35,689 nt of DNA from Cellulophaga baltica (GCF_900102165.1 NZ_FNBD01000021.1:1-35689), one strand, 5' to 3'. Numbered from the stretch's first letter, positions 8,892-17,327 are shown. A program made the numbers and translations. Notes: generated from the sequence alone by a model not told the origin.

Positions 8892-9473
8892 TTAAAATAG
8901 ATTAGGGAAAAAAGAATAGATTTCGGTGTTTTCGGTTTTTAACCTAATTGAGTTTTTAATGATGAAAAATACATTTATCAAAAGAAGTAAAATGTAGGCA
9001 ATAATCACAATAGGAACGCGACCAGATATAAATTCTCCGGTTATTTTATAATTTAGAAAATGGGTTGTGAGTAAAATCAACAAAGAAAATAGAAACCATA
9101 AAATTTGAAAACTGATAACTTTTCTACCCTTTTCATTGACCAACGGATTTTGTCTGTTTAATCTCCATAAGAAGACTGGAGCAATTATATTTAAGAGAGG
9201 TATTAAAACACCTAATAATGCCGAAGTATTTATCAAGTTAATTTTAGCTATAGCCTTATCCTTTGCTAATTCGGAATTGAAACTTTCTTCCAACTGCTCT
9301 ATTTTCATATTCAAAGCCTCTGCAATTACTTTTAATGTATAAGGTCTTGGTTTAGATTTATTATTTTCAATTCTTTGTATTGTTCGTAATGAAATGCCAC
9401 AATTTTCGGCAAGTAATTCTTGTGATAAGCCCTTGTTTTTTCTCTGTAAGCTTATTTTTTCTCCAAGGTTCAT
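8892..9473 (-). CDS. XRE-type regulator fused to a membrane domain
   Basis: A 193-residue protein with an N-terminal helix-turn-helix (about 5-60; LLAENCGISLRTIQRIENNK is the core) joined to a membrane part with about three hydrophobic segments (78-100, 120-142 and 152-175). The membrane part resembles the DUF4870 type often attached to XRE domains in flavobacteria. It is probably a membrane-tethered transcription regulator. An inverted repeat upstream (9552-9559 with 9566-9573) may be its operator. It is separated from the esterase by 80 bp and could be transcribed with it. Signal and targets are unknown. Confidence 0.85.
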   Translation of the reverse strand: MNLGEKISLQRKNKGLSQELLAENCGISLRTIQRIENNKSKPRPYTLKVIAEALNMKIEQLEESFNSELAKDKAIAKINLINTSALLGVLIPLLNIIAPVFLWRLNRQNPLVNEKGRKVISFQILWFLFSLLILLTTHFLNYKITGEFISGRVPIVIIAYILLLLINVFFIIKNSIRLKTENTEIYSFFPNLF

Positions 9474-9551
9474 TTTTTAGTTCGGATTTTTTTTCAAATG
9501 GTTGCCAACGATTGTATAAACACAATATTTTTATTTTAGTTATAACTTCAC

Positions 9552-9573
9552 ATTTGTTATATCTGTAACAAAT
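9552..9573. promoter_or_regulatory. Inverted repeat upstream of the XRE-membrane gene
   Basis: ATTTGTTA and TAACAAAT are perfect 8-bp arms around six bases, about 80 bp upstream of the gene start at 9473. The symmetry fits binding by an XRE dimer. No binding evidence is available. Confidence 0.4.
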
Positions 9574-9583
9574 ATAATTTTTT

Positions 9584-9615
9584 ATTCACAAAAAAAGAGG
9601 TAAATAATACCTCTT
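9584..9615 (-). terminator. Rho-independent terminator, minus strand
   Basis: AAGAGGTA (9595-9602) and TACCTCTT (9608-9615) pair perfectly around five bases. On the minus strand the stem is followed by a run of T. It would end transcripts coming from the YceI-dioxygenase operon. Confidence 0.7.
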
Positions 9616-9846
9616 AAGTTCTAGCCTCCAAAACCATCTTTCCACTTCCTTAAGCCCCCGTATCAACTTGTCATGATCCCCTATAATAATTCGTTGAAGA
9701 CACTAAATTTTCATCAGAAATTGAATTTTTTGCTGCAAAAAGACAAAATATATATCGAACAGTAAAATAGGAACCAAATTGGTTTTAAAACGGAAAGGAA
9801 AGATTAATATGGCTTGGTGTTTCGTAGTTTTTCCGCGTGTTCAATT

Positions 9847-9972
9847 TTAAATGCTTTGTCCAAAAGTTAGCAAATTAGTATCAGGGTCAAATAAAGAAAA
9901 TTCCTTTTTTCCCCAAGTTTGGGTTTTTAATGCTAAGTTTAGATGAATTTCTTTTTTGTGGGAAAGCAAATA
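9847..9972 (-). pseudogene. 3' remnant of a glyoxalase/bleomycin-resistance (VOC) gene
   Basis: Directly after the yceI stop, the same frame continues for about 40 codons to a stop at 9847. Its last part, with EFSLFDPDTNLLTFGQ, matches the C-terminal strand pair of VOC-superfamily proteins, where E and the FxDPDGNLLxF pattern are typical. There is no start codon and the N-terminal three quarters are missing. It is best explained as the tail of a VOC gene cut away when yceI and its neighbour were placed here. The residual 9616-9846 contains nothing else I can support. Confidence 0.6.
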
Positions 9973-10602
9973 TTATTCTGTTCTAATTTTGATTGTCAAT
10001 TCCACCTCTTTGTCCACTAGGGTTTTGTCTGCCAAACTTCCTTCATAAGCAATGTTCCAATCAAGTCGGTTAAAGGTAAATATGGTTTTAAAATTGTCAC
10101 CTTTCTGATGTGCAAAAAAATCAATGTTCTTTGTAACCTCTCGAATGGTTAAGTTTCCTGAAATTTTAAGGCTGTCGTTTTTTATTCGGTGCACGCTGGT
10201 CAATTCCAATGTTGATAAAGGATAATGTTTAGTATTAAAAAAATCATCGCTTTTCAGATGATTAAGAAGATTTCTTCGTGCAATATTTTCGTGCAATGGA
10301 ACATCGGTTACGTCCATTGTTTCCATATCAACAATAAATGTTCCGCCAACTATTTCGCCATTTCGGATAAGGAAAAAGCCATCTTTAAATGATATGATTC
10401 CCGTTCGTATTTTTATTCCACGCATTTCAGTTGCTACCCAATTGATTTTTGATTTTTCAAGATTAAGTACTAGCGTGTCGGCTTCTATTTCAAGATTATG
10501 TTCAACCGTTGGTTTTACAGTTACTTTTGGGGCGTCCGATTTATGTTTGCCGACACAAGAGAGCACCAACAAAGCAAGAAGAAAATAACGCCACCTATTC
10601 AT
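9973..10602 (-). CDS. YceI-family lipoprotein
   Basis: A 209-residue protein with a lipoprotein signal (LLVLSC, lipidated C16) and a YceI-type lipocalin-like barrel from about 45 to 207. Family landmarks are SKINWVATEM, GGTFIVDMETMDV, a LKSDDFFNTKHYP segment and GNLTIREVTKNI. YceI proteins bind isoprenoid or amphiphilic ligands in a beta barrel; related proteins are often linked to redox or stress functions. The gene overlaps the upstream dioxygenase-like gene by 8 bp, indicating a two-gene operon. The outer face of the periplasm is the likely location. Its ligand is not predictable. Confidence 0.9.
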   Translation of the reverse strand: MNRWRYFLLALLVLSCVGKHKSDAPKVTVKPTVEHNLEIEADTLVLNLEKSKINWVATEMRGIKIRTGIISFKDGFFLIRNGEIVGGTFIVDMETMDVTDVPLHENIARRNLLNHLKSDDFFNTKHYPLSTLELTSVHRIKNDSLKISGNLTIREVTKNIDFFAHQKGDNFKTIFTFNRLDWNIAYEGSLADKTLVDKEVELTIKIRTE

Positions 10603-11236
10603 AATTAGGAATGTTTTTGCCTAAAATGATGTTCCGCTCGATAGTTAGCATTCCGTTTTCCCATATTGGTTTCATAATTCCAGAACCACCTCGGTTATTT
10701 AACTTATCCCTTTTGATTTGGGTGAGTATTGGGTCATCGTCAAAAAGATAGTCATCAAGATAGTATTCGTTTTTGTCAGGTTCTTTCACCGTTAAATGGA
10801 TATGTACAGGTTCACTTCTGTCCGGATAGGATGCTGGTCTGAAGGTGTAAAATGTATATTTCCCGTCTTTGCCTGTTTTTGCCCAACCTCGTATAAACCC
10901 GTGTCTTTTTGCCCAACCTGTTTCATTGCCTTTGGTTTCATAAATGCCTTGTCTGTTAGTATGGTAGATGTAAATAATGACATTTTCTGCTGGTGTCTTG
11001 CCGTCCTTTTTGAAAACAGTTCCCTTGATTCTCAATTTGGGTTCATTGTTTTGAAATTCGGGAAGAGTGTCAATTGTGGTTAATTTTTTATCACCATACT
11101 CATATATTGCTTCACAACCTTCGCAACCACCACCAATAAATTTGGTTGTCGAATGCTTCGTTTGGGCATTGCAGGATGTACAAACCCATAATACTAATAA
11201 AAGGGTTTGTCTAATTTTTTCAATCTTAACGCTCAT
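10595..11236 (-). CDS. Intradiol ring-cleavage dioxygenase-like lipoprotein
   Basis: A 213-residue protein with a lipobox ending in C22 and an intradiol-dioxygenase core from about 65 to 205. The four candidate Fe(III) ligands of the family are present: Y99 (GIY), Y137 (ASYP), H145 and H147 (VHIH). The short length and export signal place it with secreted dioxygenase-like proteins rather than catabolic catechol or protocatechuate dioxygenases. The pair CEGCE near the N-terminus is an added feature of unknown role. It overlaps yceI by 8 bp. The iron site looks intact, so oxidation of an aromatic compound in the periplasm is plausible but unproven. Confidence 0.85.
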   Translation of the reverse strand: MSVKIEKIRQTLLLVLWVCTSCNAQTKHSTTKFIGGGCEGCEAIYEYGDKKLTTIDTLPEFQNNEPKLRIKGTVFKKDGKTPAENVIIYIYHTNRQGIYETKGNETGWAKRHGFIRGWAKTGKDGKYTFYTFRPASYPDRSEPVHIHLTVKEPDKNEYYLDDYLFDDDPILTQIKRDKLNNRGGSGIMKPIWENGMLTIERNIILGKNIPNYE

Positions 11237-11321
11237 AATTTATCTTATTTGAAATTAGTGTTCCAACAAAATTATGTATGAAGAAAGAGATGGAAAAACA
11301 GAACGTTTTAAGTCGATGAGT

Positions 11322-12161
11322 TTATAGATTGACCGGATGACCTGCACCGAAGCGATTTTTGAAATCGGTTGCGTATGTTCTACTTAACCTTACTAAATCT
11401 CCGTTTGCCAATTGTAAATCGTAGTCGCCATTAAGCCTTGATTTGAAAGAGCTGACTTTTGAGATGTTAACCACGCTGGATTTATGTACCCGAACAAAGA
11501 CATTGCTATCCAACTGGCCACACATAGATTTTAGTGTTTCGGAATGCAGATGCCTCTTGTTTTCTAGATGGATGCAGATATAGGGTGTGGCGGAAGTGAT
11601 TTGTATAATGTCTTTAATATTGACCACCACATTTTCCCTACCGTTGTTGATGATAATAGTACTTAATTTAGGTTTTATTTCCTCAATATATGTGTTCCGT
11701 TTAAGGGTTATGAAATACTTATAACCCAATACAAAGCTTGTGTAAACAATAACCAATTTATACAAGTCGCGTGCCAATGTATATGAAAAGAATTTGTACA
11801 GGTCATACCTGCCTTCGTAGAAAAGTACAGAGAAAACTACAGCAACGAAAGGTAAGATGAAAACATGCACTATGATGGGTGTTACAATGAATATCAGTGT
11901 TTTACGAAAGCTATCGAATGTTTCATTTTCCAGTTTTTTGTGCAGTACTGCTAATATTGGAATGAATAGAAACCAAATGGTTTTGAAAAGTATGGATTCG
12001 TTGAAATAGAAGGGATACCCATTTCTTTTCGATTCCAAGAAATCCTGAAATATGGTTAAACCTACAATGCAGAGAAAAACTCCTGAAAGCACCATAAGTA
12101 ACTTTCTAATGTTCTCTGAAGAATTATGTTTATTTCTGCCCGTTATAATTAAGTTTACCAT
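11322..12161 (-). CDS. Membrane-bound LytTR transcription regulator
   Basis: A 279-residue protein with four hydrophobic segments in the first half (about 23-43, 62-80, 90-118 and 133-155) and a C-terminal LytTR DNA-binding domain (about 167-273: IINNGRENVVVNIKDIIQITS, HSETLKSM, FVRVHKSSVVNIS, LSRTYATDF). Membrane-anchored LytTR proteins without a receiver domain are common in Bacteroidetes. It faces away from the sigma-factor operon and is separated from it by 455 bp. The stimulus and targets are unknown; genes next to it, such as the YceI-dioxygenase pair, are candidates. Confidence 0.9.
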   Translation of the reverse strand: MVNLIITGRNKHNSSENIRKLLMVLSGVFLCIVGLTIFQDFLESKRNGYPFYFNESILFKTIWFLFIPILAVLHKKLENETFDSFRKTLIFIVTPIIVHVFILPFVAVVFSVLFYEGRYDLYKFFSYTLARDLYKLVIVYTSFVLGYKYFITLKRNTYIEEIKPKLSTIIINNGRENVVVNIKDIIQITSATPYICIHLENKRHLHSETLKSMCGQLDSNVFVRVHKSSVVNISKVSSFKSRLNGDYDLQLANGDLVRLSRTYATDFKNRFGAGHPVNL

Positions 12162-12566
12162 TCTTACTTATTTGTTTATTTCCTCTATTTGGGTGGTTTA
12201 ATATTGACCCTGATTCGTTAGATCTTGAATAAATATACTTTTATCTCATTTATTTTCATAAGATAAAAGAAGTTTATTTTTTTAAAGGAATTGTAGGGTC
12301 AGATTCTACTTTTTAATTGGTTTTAACCCAAGTGGTGTCAAGGGTTTTGCAGATAATTAATACTATATAAATAACGCTGCAAGCAGCGGAAAATAAAACC
12401 CTAATAGCCTCAAGAGTTTGATTTACTTCATACAAATATAGATTGCTGGTAAATTTGAATTTCGTCACTTTCGATTGTCATCTGTAACCTCGCCTACGAC
12501 TGAGTTGATTTTGATTTTATAATTGACTAAAAAATAAAAATTAATGAAACAGCATAATTTTTTTTT
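12162..12566. other. Divergent intergenic region with nested inverted repeats
   Basis: No gene is seen. CTTTTATCT (12238-12246) pairs with AGATAAAAG (12261-12269). Further on AGGGTTTT (12341-12348) pairs with AAAACCCT (12395-12402), enclosing a perfect CGCTGC-AA-GCAGCG palindrome (12375-12388). These may be regulatory or belong to a small structured transcript. The T-run needed for a clear terminator is absent. Confidence 0.4.
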
Positions 12567-12591
12567 GTAACATTTTAAAATTCCTTGTATC
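12567..12591 (+). promoter_or_regulatory. ECF sigma promoter ahead of the hydrolase-sigma operon
   Basis: GTAAC (12567-12571), then 16 bases, then TATC (12588-12591). The same GTAACATTTTAAA block with the same spacing occurs at 14611-14635, where the -10 element is CGTC. GTAAC and CGTC are the -35 and -10 patterns typical of ECF sigma factors. The operon that follows encodes such a factor, so autoregulation is likely. Confidence 0.6.
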
Positions 12592-12616
12592 TAAATGAAA
12601 ACAAAAAGGAATCAAA

Positions 12617-13546
12617 ATGAAAAATACTTTACTATTATTTGCACTTTTATTAGCTACATTCTCTGCTAATTCTCAAACAATTTATTCAAAAGCATACGGA
12701 AATTCAAAGGACAAACCATTAATCTACCTTCATGGCGGACCTGGATTTAATGCTTCTGGCTTTGAAGTAACAACTGCCCAAAAACTTGCTGAAAATGGTT
12801 TTTATGTTATTGTTTACGACAGAAGGGGCGAAGGAAGATCAACAGATAATAATGCAGCGTTTACTTTTAATGAAACGTTTGACGACCTAAATTTTATTTA
12901 TGATAAATTTAATTTAACATCAGTAACCTTAGTTGGTCATAGTTTCGGGGGTATCATAGCCACCTTATACGCCGAAAAATATCCAAATAAAGTTAAAGCT
13001 TTAGTACTTGTATCTGCACCTTTGTCGACGCAAGAGACATTTTCTACGGTATTAAATTCGTCAAAAGCACTTTATTTTAGTAAAAAAGATACTGTAAATC
13101 TTAACTATATAAATATACTAGAGAACATGGATAAGAGTACTCTTGAGTATAGTTCATATTGCTTTGGTCATGCTATGCAAAACGGATTTTATTATCCTAA
13201 AGCACCTACAAAAGAAGCTGTAGACATCTATTCAAGATTTAAAACAGATACTTTGCTGGTGCAGTATGGTTCACAAATGACATACGAAGCTCCACAAGGG
13301 TTTTGGAGAAACGAAAAATATACAACTCTAGATATCAAAGAAAACCAAAGAACAGTATTAAAGAATAGTACGCCTATTTTCGGATTATATGGTAAAGATG
13401 ACGGACTGTTTTCAGAAGTTCAAATACGTGAAATTGAAAACTTAATTAATCAAAATAATCTAGCGTATTTAGAGAATTGCTCTCATAACCTCTTTATAGA
13501 CCAACAAACTAAATTTATCAAAGCATTAAAGAACTGGATTAAATGA
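12617..13546 (+). CDS. Secreted alpha/beta hydrolase, prolyl-iminopeptidase-like
   Basis: A 309-residue hydrolase with a signal peptide (about 1-19, ending SANSQ). The oxyanion motif HGGPG (39-43), nucleophile elbow GHSFGG (S109), an acid residue at D261 or D262 in GKDDG and H290 in CSHNLF complete the usual triad. HGGPG at this place is typical of the prolyl iminopeptidase/epoxide hydrolase group. Its stop overlaps the start of the sigma-factor gene (ATGATG), so the two are translationally coupled. A periplasmic hydrolase produced together with a sigma factor suggests a role in envelope stress or nutrient release; this is inference. Confidence 0.9.
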   Translation: MKNTLLLFALLLATFSANSQTIYSKAYGNSKDKPLIYLHGGPGFNASGFEVTTAQKLAENGFYVIVYDRRGEGRSTDNNAAFTFNETFDDLNFIYDKFNLTSVTLVGHSFGGIIATLYAEKYPNKVKALVLVSAPLSTQETFSTVLNSSKALYFSKKDTVNLNYINILENMDKSTLEYSSYCFGHAMQNGFYYPKAPTKEAVDIYSRFKTDTLLVQYGSQMTYEAPQGFWRNEKYTTLDIKENQRTVLKNSTPIFGLYGKDDGLFSEVQIREIENLINQNNLAYLENCSHNLFIDQQTKFIKALKNWIK

Positions 13547-14019
13547 TGAATTTTGAAACTATTTATGCCACTTATTGGCAAAAAATTTTTAGGCTCTGCA
13601 TGGGTTATGTAAATGATGCCGATGCAGCCAAAGATTTAACTCAAGAAACATTTATTAAAGTATGGAAACAATTACCCAATTTTAGAAATGAATCCTCCTT
13701 GGGAACTTGGATATTTAGAATTGCCTCTAACACTTGTTTACGTCAAATTCAAAAAGAAAAAAAGATGCCCAAGGCTGAGTTACCTGTACATATTCAAGAA
13801 GATTTTGTAGCGGAAAGTATCGAGACCGATGTGCAATTTTTATACCAATACATTTCTGAACTACAAGAAGTAGAACGCATCATCATATCATTAGAACTGG
13901 AGGATATTGATCAAAAGGAAATCGCAAAAATTGTTGGACTCTCAGAGAGTAATGTTCGCGTTAAAATTCACAGAATAAAAGAAAAATTAAAACAAAAATT
14001 TAAAAAAAATGGATGCTAA
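13543..14019 (+). CDS. ECF-type RNA polymerase sigma factor
   Basis: A 158-residue sigma-70 family protein containing only regions 2 and 4. Region 2 is seen in YVNDADAAKDLTQETFIKVW and region 4 helix-turn-helix in QKEIAKIVGLSESNVRVKIH. It is the second gene of a tightly overlapping operon: the hydrolase upstream overlaps by 4 bases and the membrane-protein gene downstream by 11. Matching promoters before this operon and before 14740 suggest that it controls both. No canonical zinc-containing anti-sigma factor is present; the next protein may take this role. Confidence 0.95.
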   Translation: MMNFETIYATYWQKIFRLCMGYVNDADAAKDLTQETFIKVWKQLPNFRNESSLGTWIFRIASNTCLRQIQKEKKMPKAELPVHIQEDFVAESIETDVQFLYQYISELQEVERIIISLELEDIDQKEIAKIVGLSESNVRVKIHRIKEKLKQKFKKNGC

Positions 14020-14599
14020 TATAGACTTAAAAAAAATTTGGAATAAACAAGAAACAAACGTTCCTAAAGTTGAAGAGCTTTTTAGTAAACTTGATCAATT
14101 CAAAAGAAATAGCCTACTTAAACTAATTTTAGTCAATCTTACCCTTTTGTTAACTATCTTATGTATTGGCTTTATTTGGTATTATTACAAACCTGAATTA
14201 ATTACAACTAAGATCGGTATTATCTTGTGTATTCTGGCCATGATTATTTTTTTAGTGCCTTATAACAGCCAATGGTCTTTATTATCTACTCAACGCACTG
14301 AGCCTAATAGCAAGGATTACCTTCAAAATCTTATACAATTAAAAGAGAAACAACTATTTCAACAAACAACAATGTTGAGCAACTATTTTATAATGTTGTC
14401 TTTAGGGATAGGGCTTTATCTTTTTGAGTATGTTTCCAAAATGACCATCTCTTTAGGAGTGGTTGTCTATGCGGCAACGATACTTTGGATAGGGGCTAAT
14501 TGGTTTTACATACGGCCTAAAATTATTAAAAGACAACAAGAAAAAACAAACAATCTAATAAGCATATTTAAAAAGTTAAGCAAACAACTAGAGAATTAA
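14009..14599 (+). CDS. Membrane protein, possible partner or anti-sigma of the ECF factor
   Basis: A 196-residue protein with a cytoplasmic N-terminus of about 35 residues, four hydrophobic segments (about 35-60, 67-85, 120-142 and 146-168) and a basic C-terminal tail. It begins inside the 3' end of the sigma gene (11-base overlap), the classical arrangement of ECF sigma and anti-sigma genes. It lacks the HxxxCxxC zinc motif, so if it is an anti-sigma it is not of the common zinc-binding type. I do not recognise its family. The assignment rests on gene arrangement and topology only. Confidence 0.75.
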   Translation: MDANIDLKKIWNKQETNVPKVEELFSKLDQFKRNSLLKLILVNLTLLLTILCIGFIWYYYKPELITTKIGIILCILAMIIFLVPYNSQWSLLSTQRTEPNSKDYLQNLIQLKEKQLFQQTTMLSNYFIMLSLGIGLYLFEYVSKMTISLGVVVYAATILWIGANWFYIRPKIIKRQQEKTNNLISIFKKLSKQLEN

Positions 14600-14610
14600 A
14601 ACATAAAATA

Positions 14611-14635
14611 GTAACATTTTAAACTGTAAGTCGTC
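14611..14635 (+). promoter_or_regulatory. ECF sigma promoter ahead of the 14740-17945 gene group
   Basis: GTAAC (14611-14615), 16 bases, CGTC (14632-14635). The first 13 bases, GTAACATTTTAAA, are identical to the promoter at 12567. A transcript would start near 14642, giving a leader of about 100 bases. Confidence 0.65.
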
Positions 14636-14739
14636 TCAATAAAAATTCGCGAATTATTCCATACATTCTTCATGAATTGTTAATATATGAAGAATAGTCT
14701 GGATAGATATCAAAAAAAATAAAGCGTAATCTCCCAATC

Positions 14740-15210
14740 ATGAAAAAAGTATATATCATAGTTCTTTTAGTTTTAAATTTAATCTTTACTGGAGCTTTGG
14801 CAATTAATCAATATTTAAATCGCAATATAGAGCTAGACTTTTCTGACAAAATTATTAAGGTAAGTGGCCTTGTAGTGACCGACTCAAATGGTGTGGAGCG
14901 TGTTATTATTGGTGCTAATCTTCCCCATCCACAAGGGCACGGTACTAGATTTGATAGAGGTGGAGAAGTTAGCGGTATAATGCTTTACGACTCTGAAGGG
15001 CAAGAAAGAGGAGGTTATGTTACAGATAATGATTATGGTAATATTTTTATGACACTAGATTCTAAAACTTCGCAAAGGGCCCTATTTATTGCAGAGCCTC
15101 AAGGTGCAGCAACTCTTCAAGTTTGGGGCAATAATGGGAATAAAATTGTTATTGGAGCCTCAGATGAGGGTACGCAATTTGATATTAGCGAAAATGGTAA
15201 AGAAAAATAA
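14740..15210 (+). CDS. Exported protein with beta-repeat pattern, unknown function
   Basis: A 156-residue protein with one N-terminal hydrophobic segment (about 3-22), acting as a signal or anchor. The rest is rich in short beta-type repeats built on V-DSNGVERVIIG, YDSEGQERGGYV and NNGNKIVIG units, with conserved Gly-Glu-Arg turns. I do not recognise a named domain with certainty. It is the first gene behind the CGTC promoter and lies 10 bp ahead of the WD40-like lipoprotein gene, so the two are probably cotranscribed. A surface or periplasmic location is likely. Confidence 0.75.
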   Translation: MKKVYIIVLLVLNLIFTGALAINQYLNRNIELDFSDKIIKVSGLVVTDSNGVERVIIGANLPHPQGHGTRFDRGGEVSGIMLYDSEGQERGGYVTDNDYGNIFMTLDSKTSQRALFIAEPQGAATLQVWGNNGNKIVIGASDEGTQFDISENGKEK

Positions 15211-15220
15211 ATTTAAATAT

Positions 15221-16204
15221 ATGGGAAAGCGCATAATTTTTCTCGTTGTGTTGCAGGCAATTTTAAGTAGCTGTGAACAGAAAATCACCATTAAGGAAGC
15301 AGCATTTACAACTATTAATCCTTTGTCTTACACCGATGTTACTTATACCTCTAGTAGAGATACAGTACTAGTTTCAACCTTTAATGGAAGAATTGCAGAA
15401 AGAATTAATGGACAAGAAAAAGAGAAGTTGTGGCTAAACCTTGCCGATGAAATATACAGTATAACTTATGATTCCAATAGTCATATATTGTACGCCTCAA
15501 CACTTAATTCAGGTGTAGCAGTGATTGATGTCAAGAAAAAGAGGGTAATACATTATCTGAATTTGGAAGGAAGTTGGATACCTAATCTTAAACTATCATT
15601 AGATGGAAAATTATTGGTTGGACGTTCATCCGATCGTAAAAATCATATATGGGATTTAAAAAACCATTACAAGCCAATAGCGCTCCCTGATAGTTTGTCT
15701 AATTATAGCGTTACTGAAATTTCAAAATCAGGAAGTATTCTTCTAAAAGGTAATGGGTCTTATATTTTTTGGAATCCTTTGAAGCTTGCAATTGAAAGAG
15801 AAGTAAAGGTCAAAGGTAATTTAGCAGCAATGGATGCTTCAAATAATATGTTATTGTTTAATGATACTCATTTCCAATATTACAATGCTATAACAGATTC
15901 TCTTTCACCAAAAAAGCAACATCAAGATTGGCCCTACTATATAAAGGAACAAAATGAAATTATAAGAATTCCTTTGCAACTCGGATTAACCGTTGGTCAA
16001 CTTTCAGAACATTATATATTTACGGCAGGAATTGACAGGTCTATCCGAAAGTGGCATAAATTAAATGGTGAACATATAGAAGACATACTTAAACACAAAG
16101 CTACAGTAAGTGCTATGGCTATTTCTCCCAATGCTTCTCAACTCGTTTCGGTTGATTTGAAAGGGGGTATTGTGTTTTATGAAATGCCTTTGAGCAAAAA
16201 ATAG
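15221..16204 (+). CDS. WD40/YVTN-like beta-propeller lipoprotein
   Basis: A 327-residue protein starting at 15221 (MGKRIIFLV). This start gives a clean lipoprotein signal ending SSC; the reading frame extends upstream inside the preceding gene, but without a signal. The body shows repeated blades, for example SITYDSNSHILYAST, NLKLSLDGKLLVGRS, SIRKWHKLNGEHIED and AMAISPNASQLVSVDL, typical of WD40-like propellers. The family usually provides a scaffold or binding surface rather than an enzyme. The neighbouring beta-repeat protein is a plausible partner at the cell surface. Confidence 0.8.
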   Translation: MGKRIIFLVVLQAILSSCEQKITIKEAAFTTINPLSYTDVTYTSSRDTVLVSTFNGRIAERINGQEKEKLWLNLADEIYSITYDSNSHILYASTLNSGVAVIDVKKKRVIHYLNLEGSWIPNLKLSLDGKLLVGRSSDRKNHIWDLKNHYKPIALPDSLSNYSVTEISKSGSILLKGNGSYIFWNPLKLAIEREVKVKGNLAAMDASNNMLLFNDTHFQYYNAITDSLSPKKQHQDWPYYIKEQNEIIRIPLQLGLTVGQLSEHYIFTAGIDRSIRKWHKLNGEHIEDILKHKATVSAMAISPNASQLVSVDLKGGIVFYEMPLSKK

Positions 16205-16323
16205 TAGTTTATGGATTGTTTTAGTGCTTTGTTGTTTTCCTTATTTTTTGTTGTGAACTGAAACACAGCCTTTATATGACTATCAGGTTTTAAAAAACAA
16301 ATTAACTGAGTTCACAAAAGAAA

Positions 16324-17283
16324 ATGAAAAGAAGTTTGAGTTATTATATTATGCTAATTGTTCTTAAAATAAAGGGGATAAAAAAAGACTTTAGTAAGGA
16401 CCCTATTGATTTTAAAAAAATAAGAAAAGCCGATGTTCATAAACCGAGTGGACAATTTTTTAAGCATAATATATTAAATCACTTTGAAATTGCTAATTCC
16501 CTAATATCTGAAATTAGTACTCATGAAAAGTCTAACCAACTATTACTATTTATTCATGGTGGCGCTTTTATTTCTGGTCCTTCACGACATCATTGGAACG
16601 CAATTAAGGAAATAGCTAAACAAACGAATTATACCATTTGGATGTGTTCTTATCCTAAAGCACCAGAACATAAGATTTCTGAAATTTCAAATAATATGGA
16701 TTCCATATATCATGCTGCTTCAGAGAAATATCCATCACATCAAATTTCAATGATGGGCGATTCGGTAGGGGGCACTTTAGTTATTGCTTTAATTCAACGT
16801 CTTATAAAAGAAAATAGAGATTTGCCCTGTAAAATAATTCTTTTATCACCTGTTATGGATGCGAGCATGTCCAATCCTGAAATCGAAAAAATTGATGCTT
16901 TTGACCCTATGTTGTCTAAAAAAGGAGTGTCAAGTGCTAAAAAAATGTGTGTAGAGAAGATTGATTTAAAAAATACAATGATTTCCCCATTGTATGGAAG
17001 TTTTGTAGGATTCCCTTATACTATTCTATTTCTGGCAGAAAATGATATTACTTATCCGGATCAAAGACTAGTAGTCGAAAAATTAATTGCAGCTAAAGTT
17101 GATATTCACGTAATTGAAGGAAAGCAGATGCTACATATCTGGCCATTATTACCCATAATGAAAGAGGCGAAAGTTACTTTAAGTGAGATTATTGGGATAA
17201 TGAATAATAATCATGTGCTCTTAAAAACTATTTTGACTACACTTATTTTGTATTTTGCATTGCATTTTAATTATGAATTTTAA
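16324..17283 (+). CDS. Alpha/beta hydrolase of the hormone-sensitive-lipase type
   Basis: A 319-residue esterase-like protein with HGGAF (78-82) as oxyanion-hole motif, nucleophile S147 in GDSVGG, an aspartate in AENDITYPDQR and a histidine in MLHIWP. This is the arrangement of HSL (alpha/beta-hydrolase-3) enzymes that act on short-chain esters or acyl compounds. There is a weak hydrophobic stretch near the N-terminus and an unusual hydrophobic C-terminal tail (about 295-315), which could dock it to the membrane. It lies 119 bp after the propeller gene and 44 bp before the next lipoprotein gene on the same strand, so it may belong to the same regulon. Confidence 0.88.
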   Translation: MKRSLSYYIMLIVLKIKGIKKDFSKDPIDFKKIRKADVHKPSGQFFKHNILNHFEIANSLISEISTHEKSNQLLLFIHGGAFISGPSRHHWNAIKEIAKQTNYTIWMCSYPKAPEHKISEISNNMDSIYHAASEKYPSHQISMMGDSVGGTLVIALIQRLIKENRDLPCKIILLSPVMDASMSNPEIEKIDAFDPMLSKKGVSSAKKMCVEKIDLKNTMISPLYGSFVGFPYTILFLAENDITYPDQRLVVEKLIAAKVDIHVIEGKQMLHIWPLLPIMKEAKVTLSEIIGIMNNNHVLLKTILTTLILYFALHFNYEF

Positions 17284-17327
17284 CCTTAAAATAAACATCA
17301 CTAAATAAACATTTTAAAGAAAATATC

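Noticed and set aside
9588-9700. Minus-strand frame with a protein-like 36-residue end (GDHDKLIRGLKEVE)
   Set aside because: No start codon, preceded by a stop, and it runs through the terminator hairpin; possible relic but not supported.
10796-11083. Plus-strand ORF of 95 codons opposite the dioxygenase-like gene
   Set aside because: Antisense to conserved coding sequence with iron ligands; no start signal or similarity.
15089-15220. Upstream extension of the propeller lipoprotein
   Set aside because: It overlaps the preceding gene in another frame and removes the lipoprotein signal, so the start at 15221 is better.
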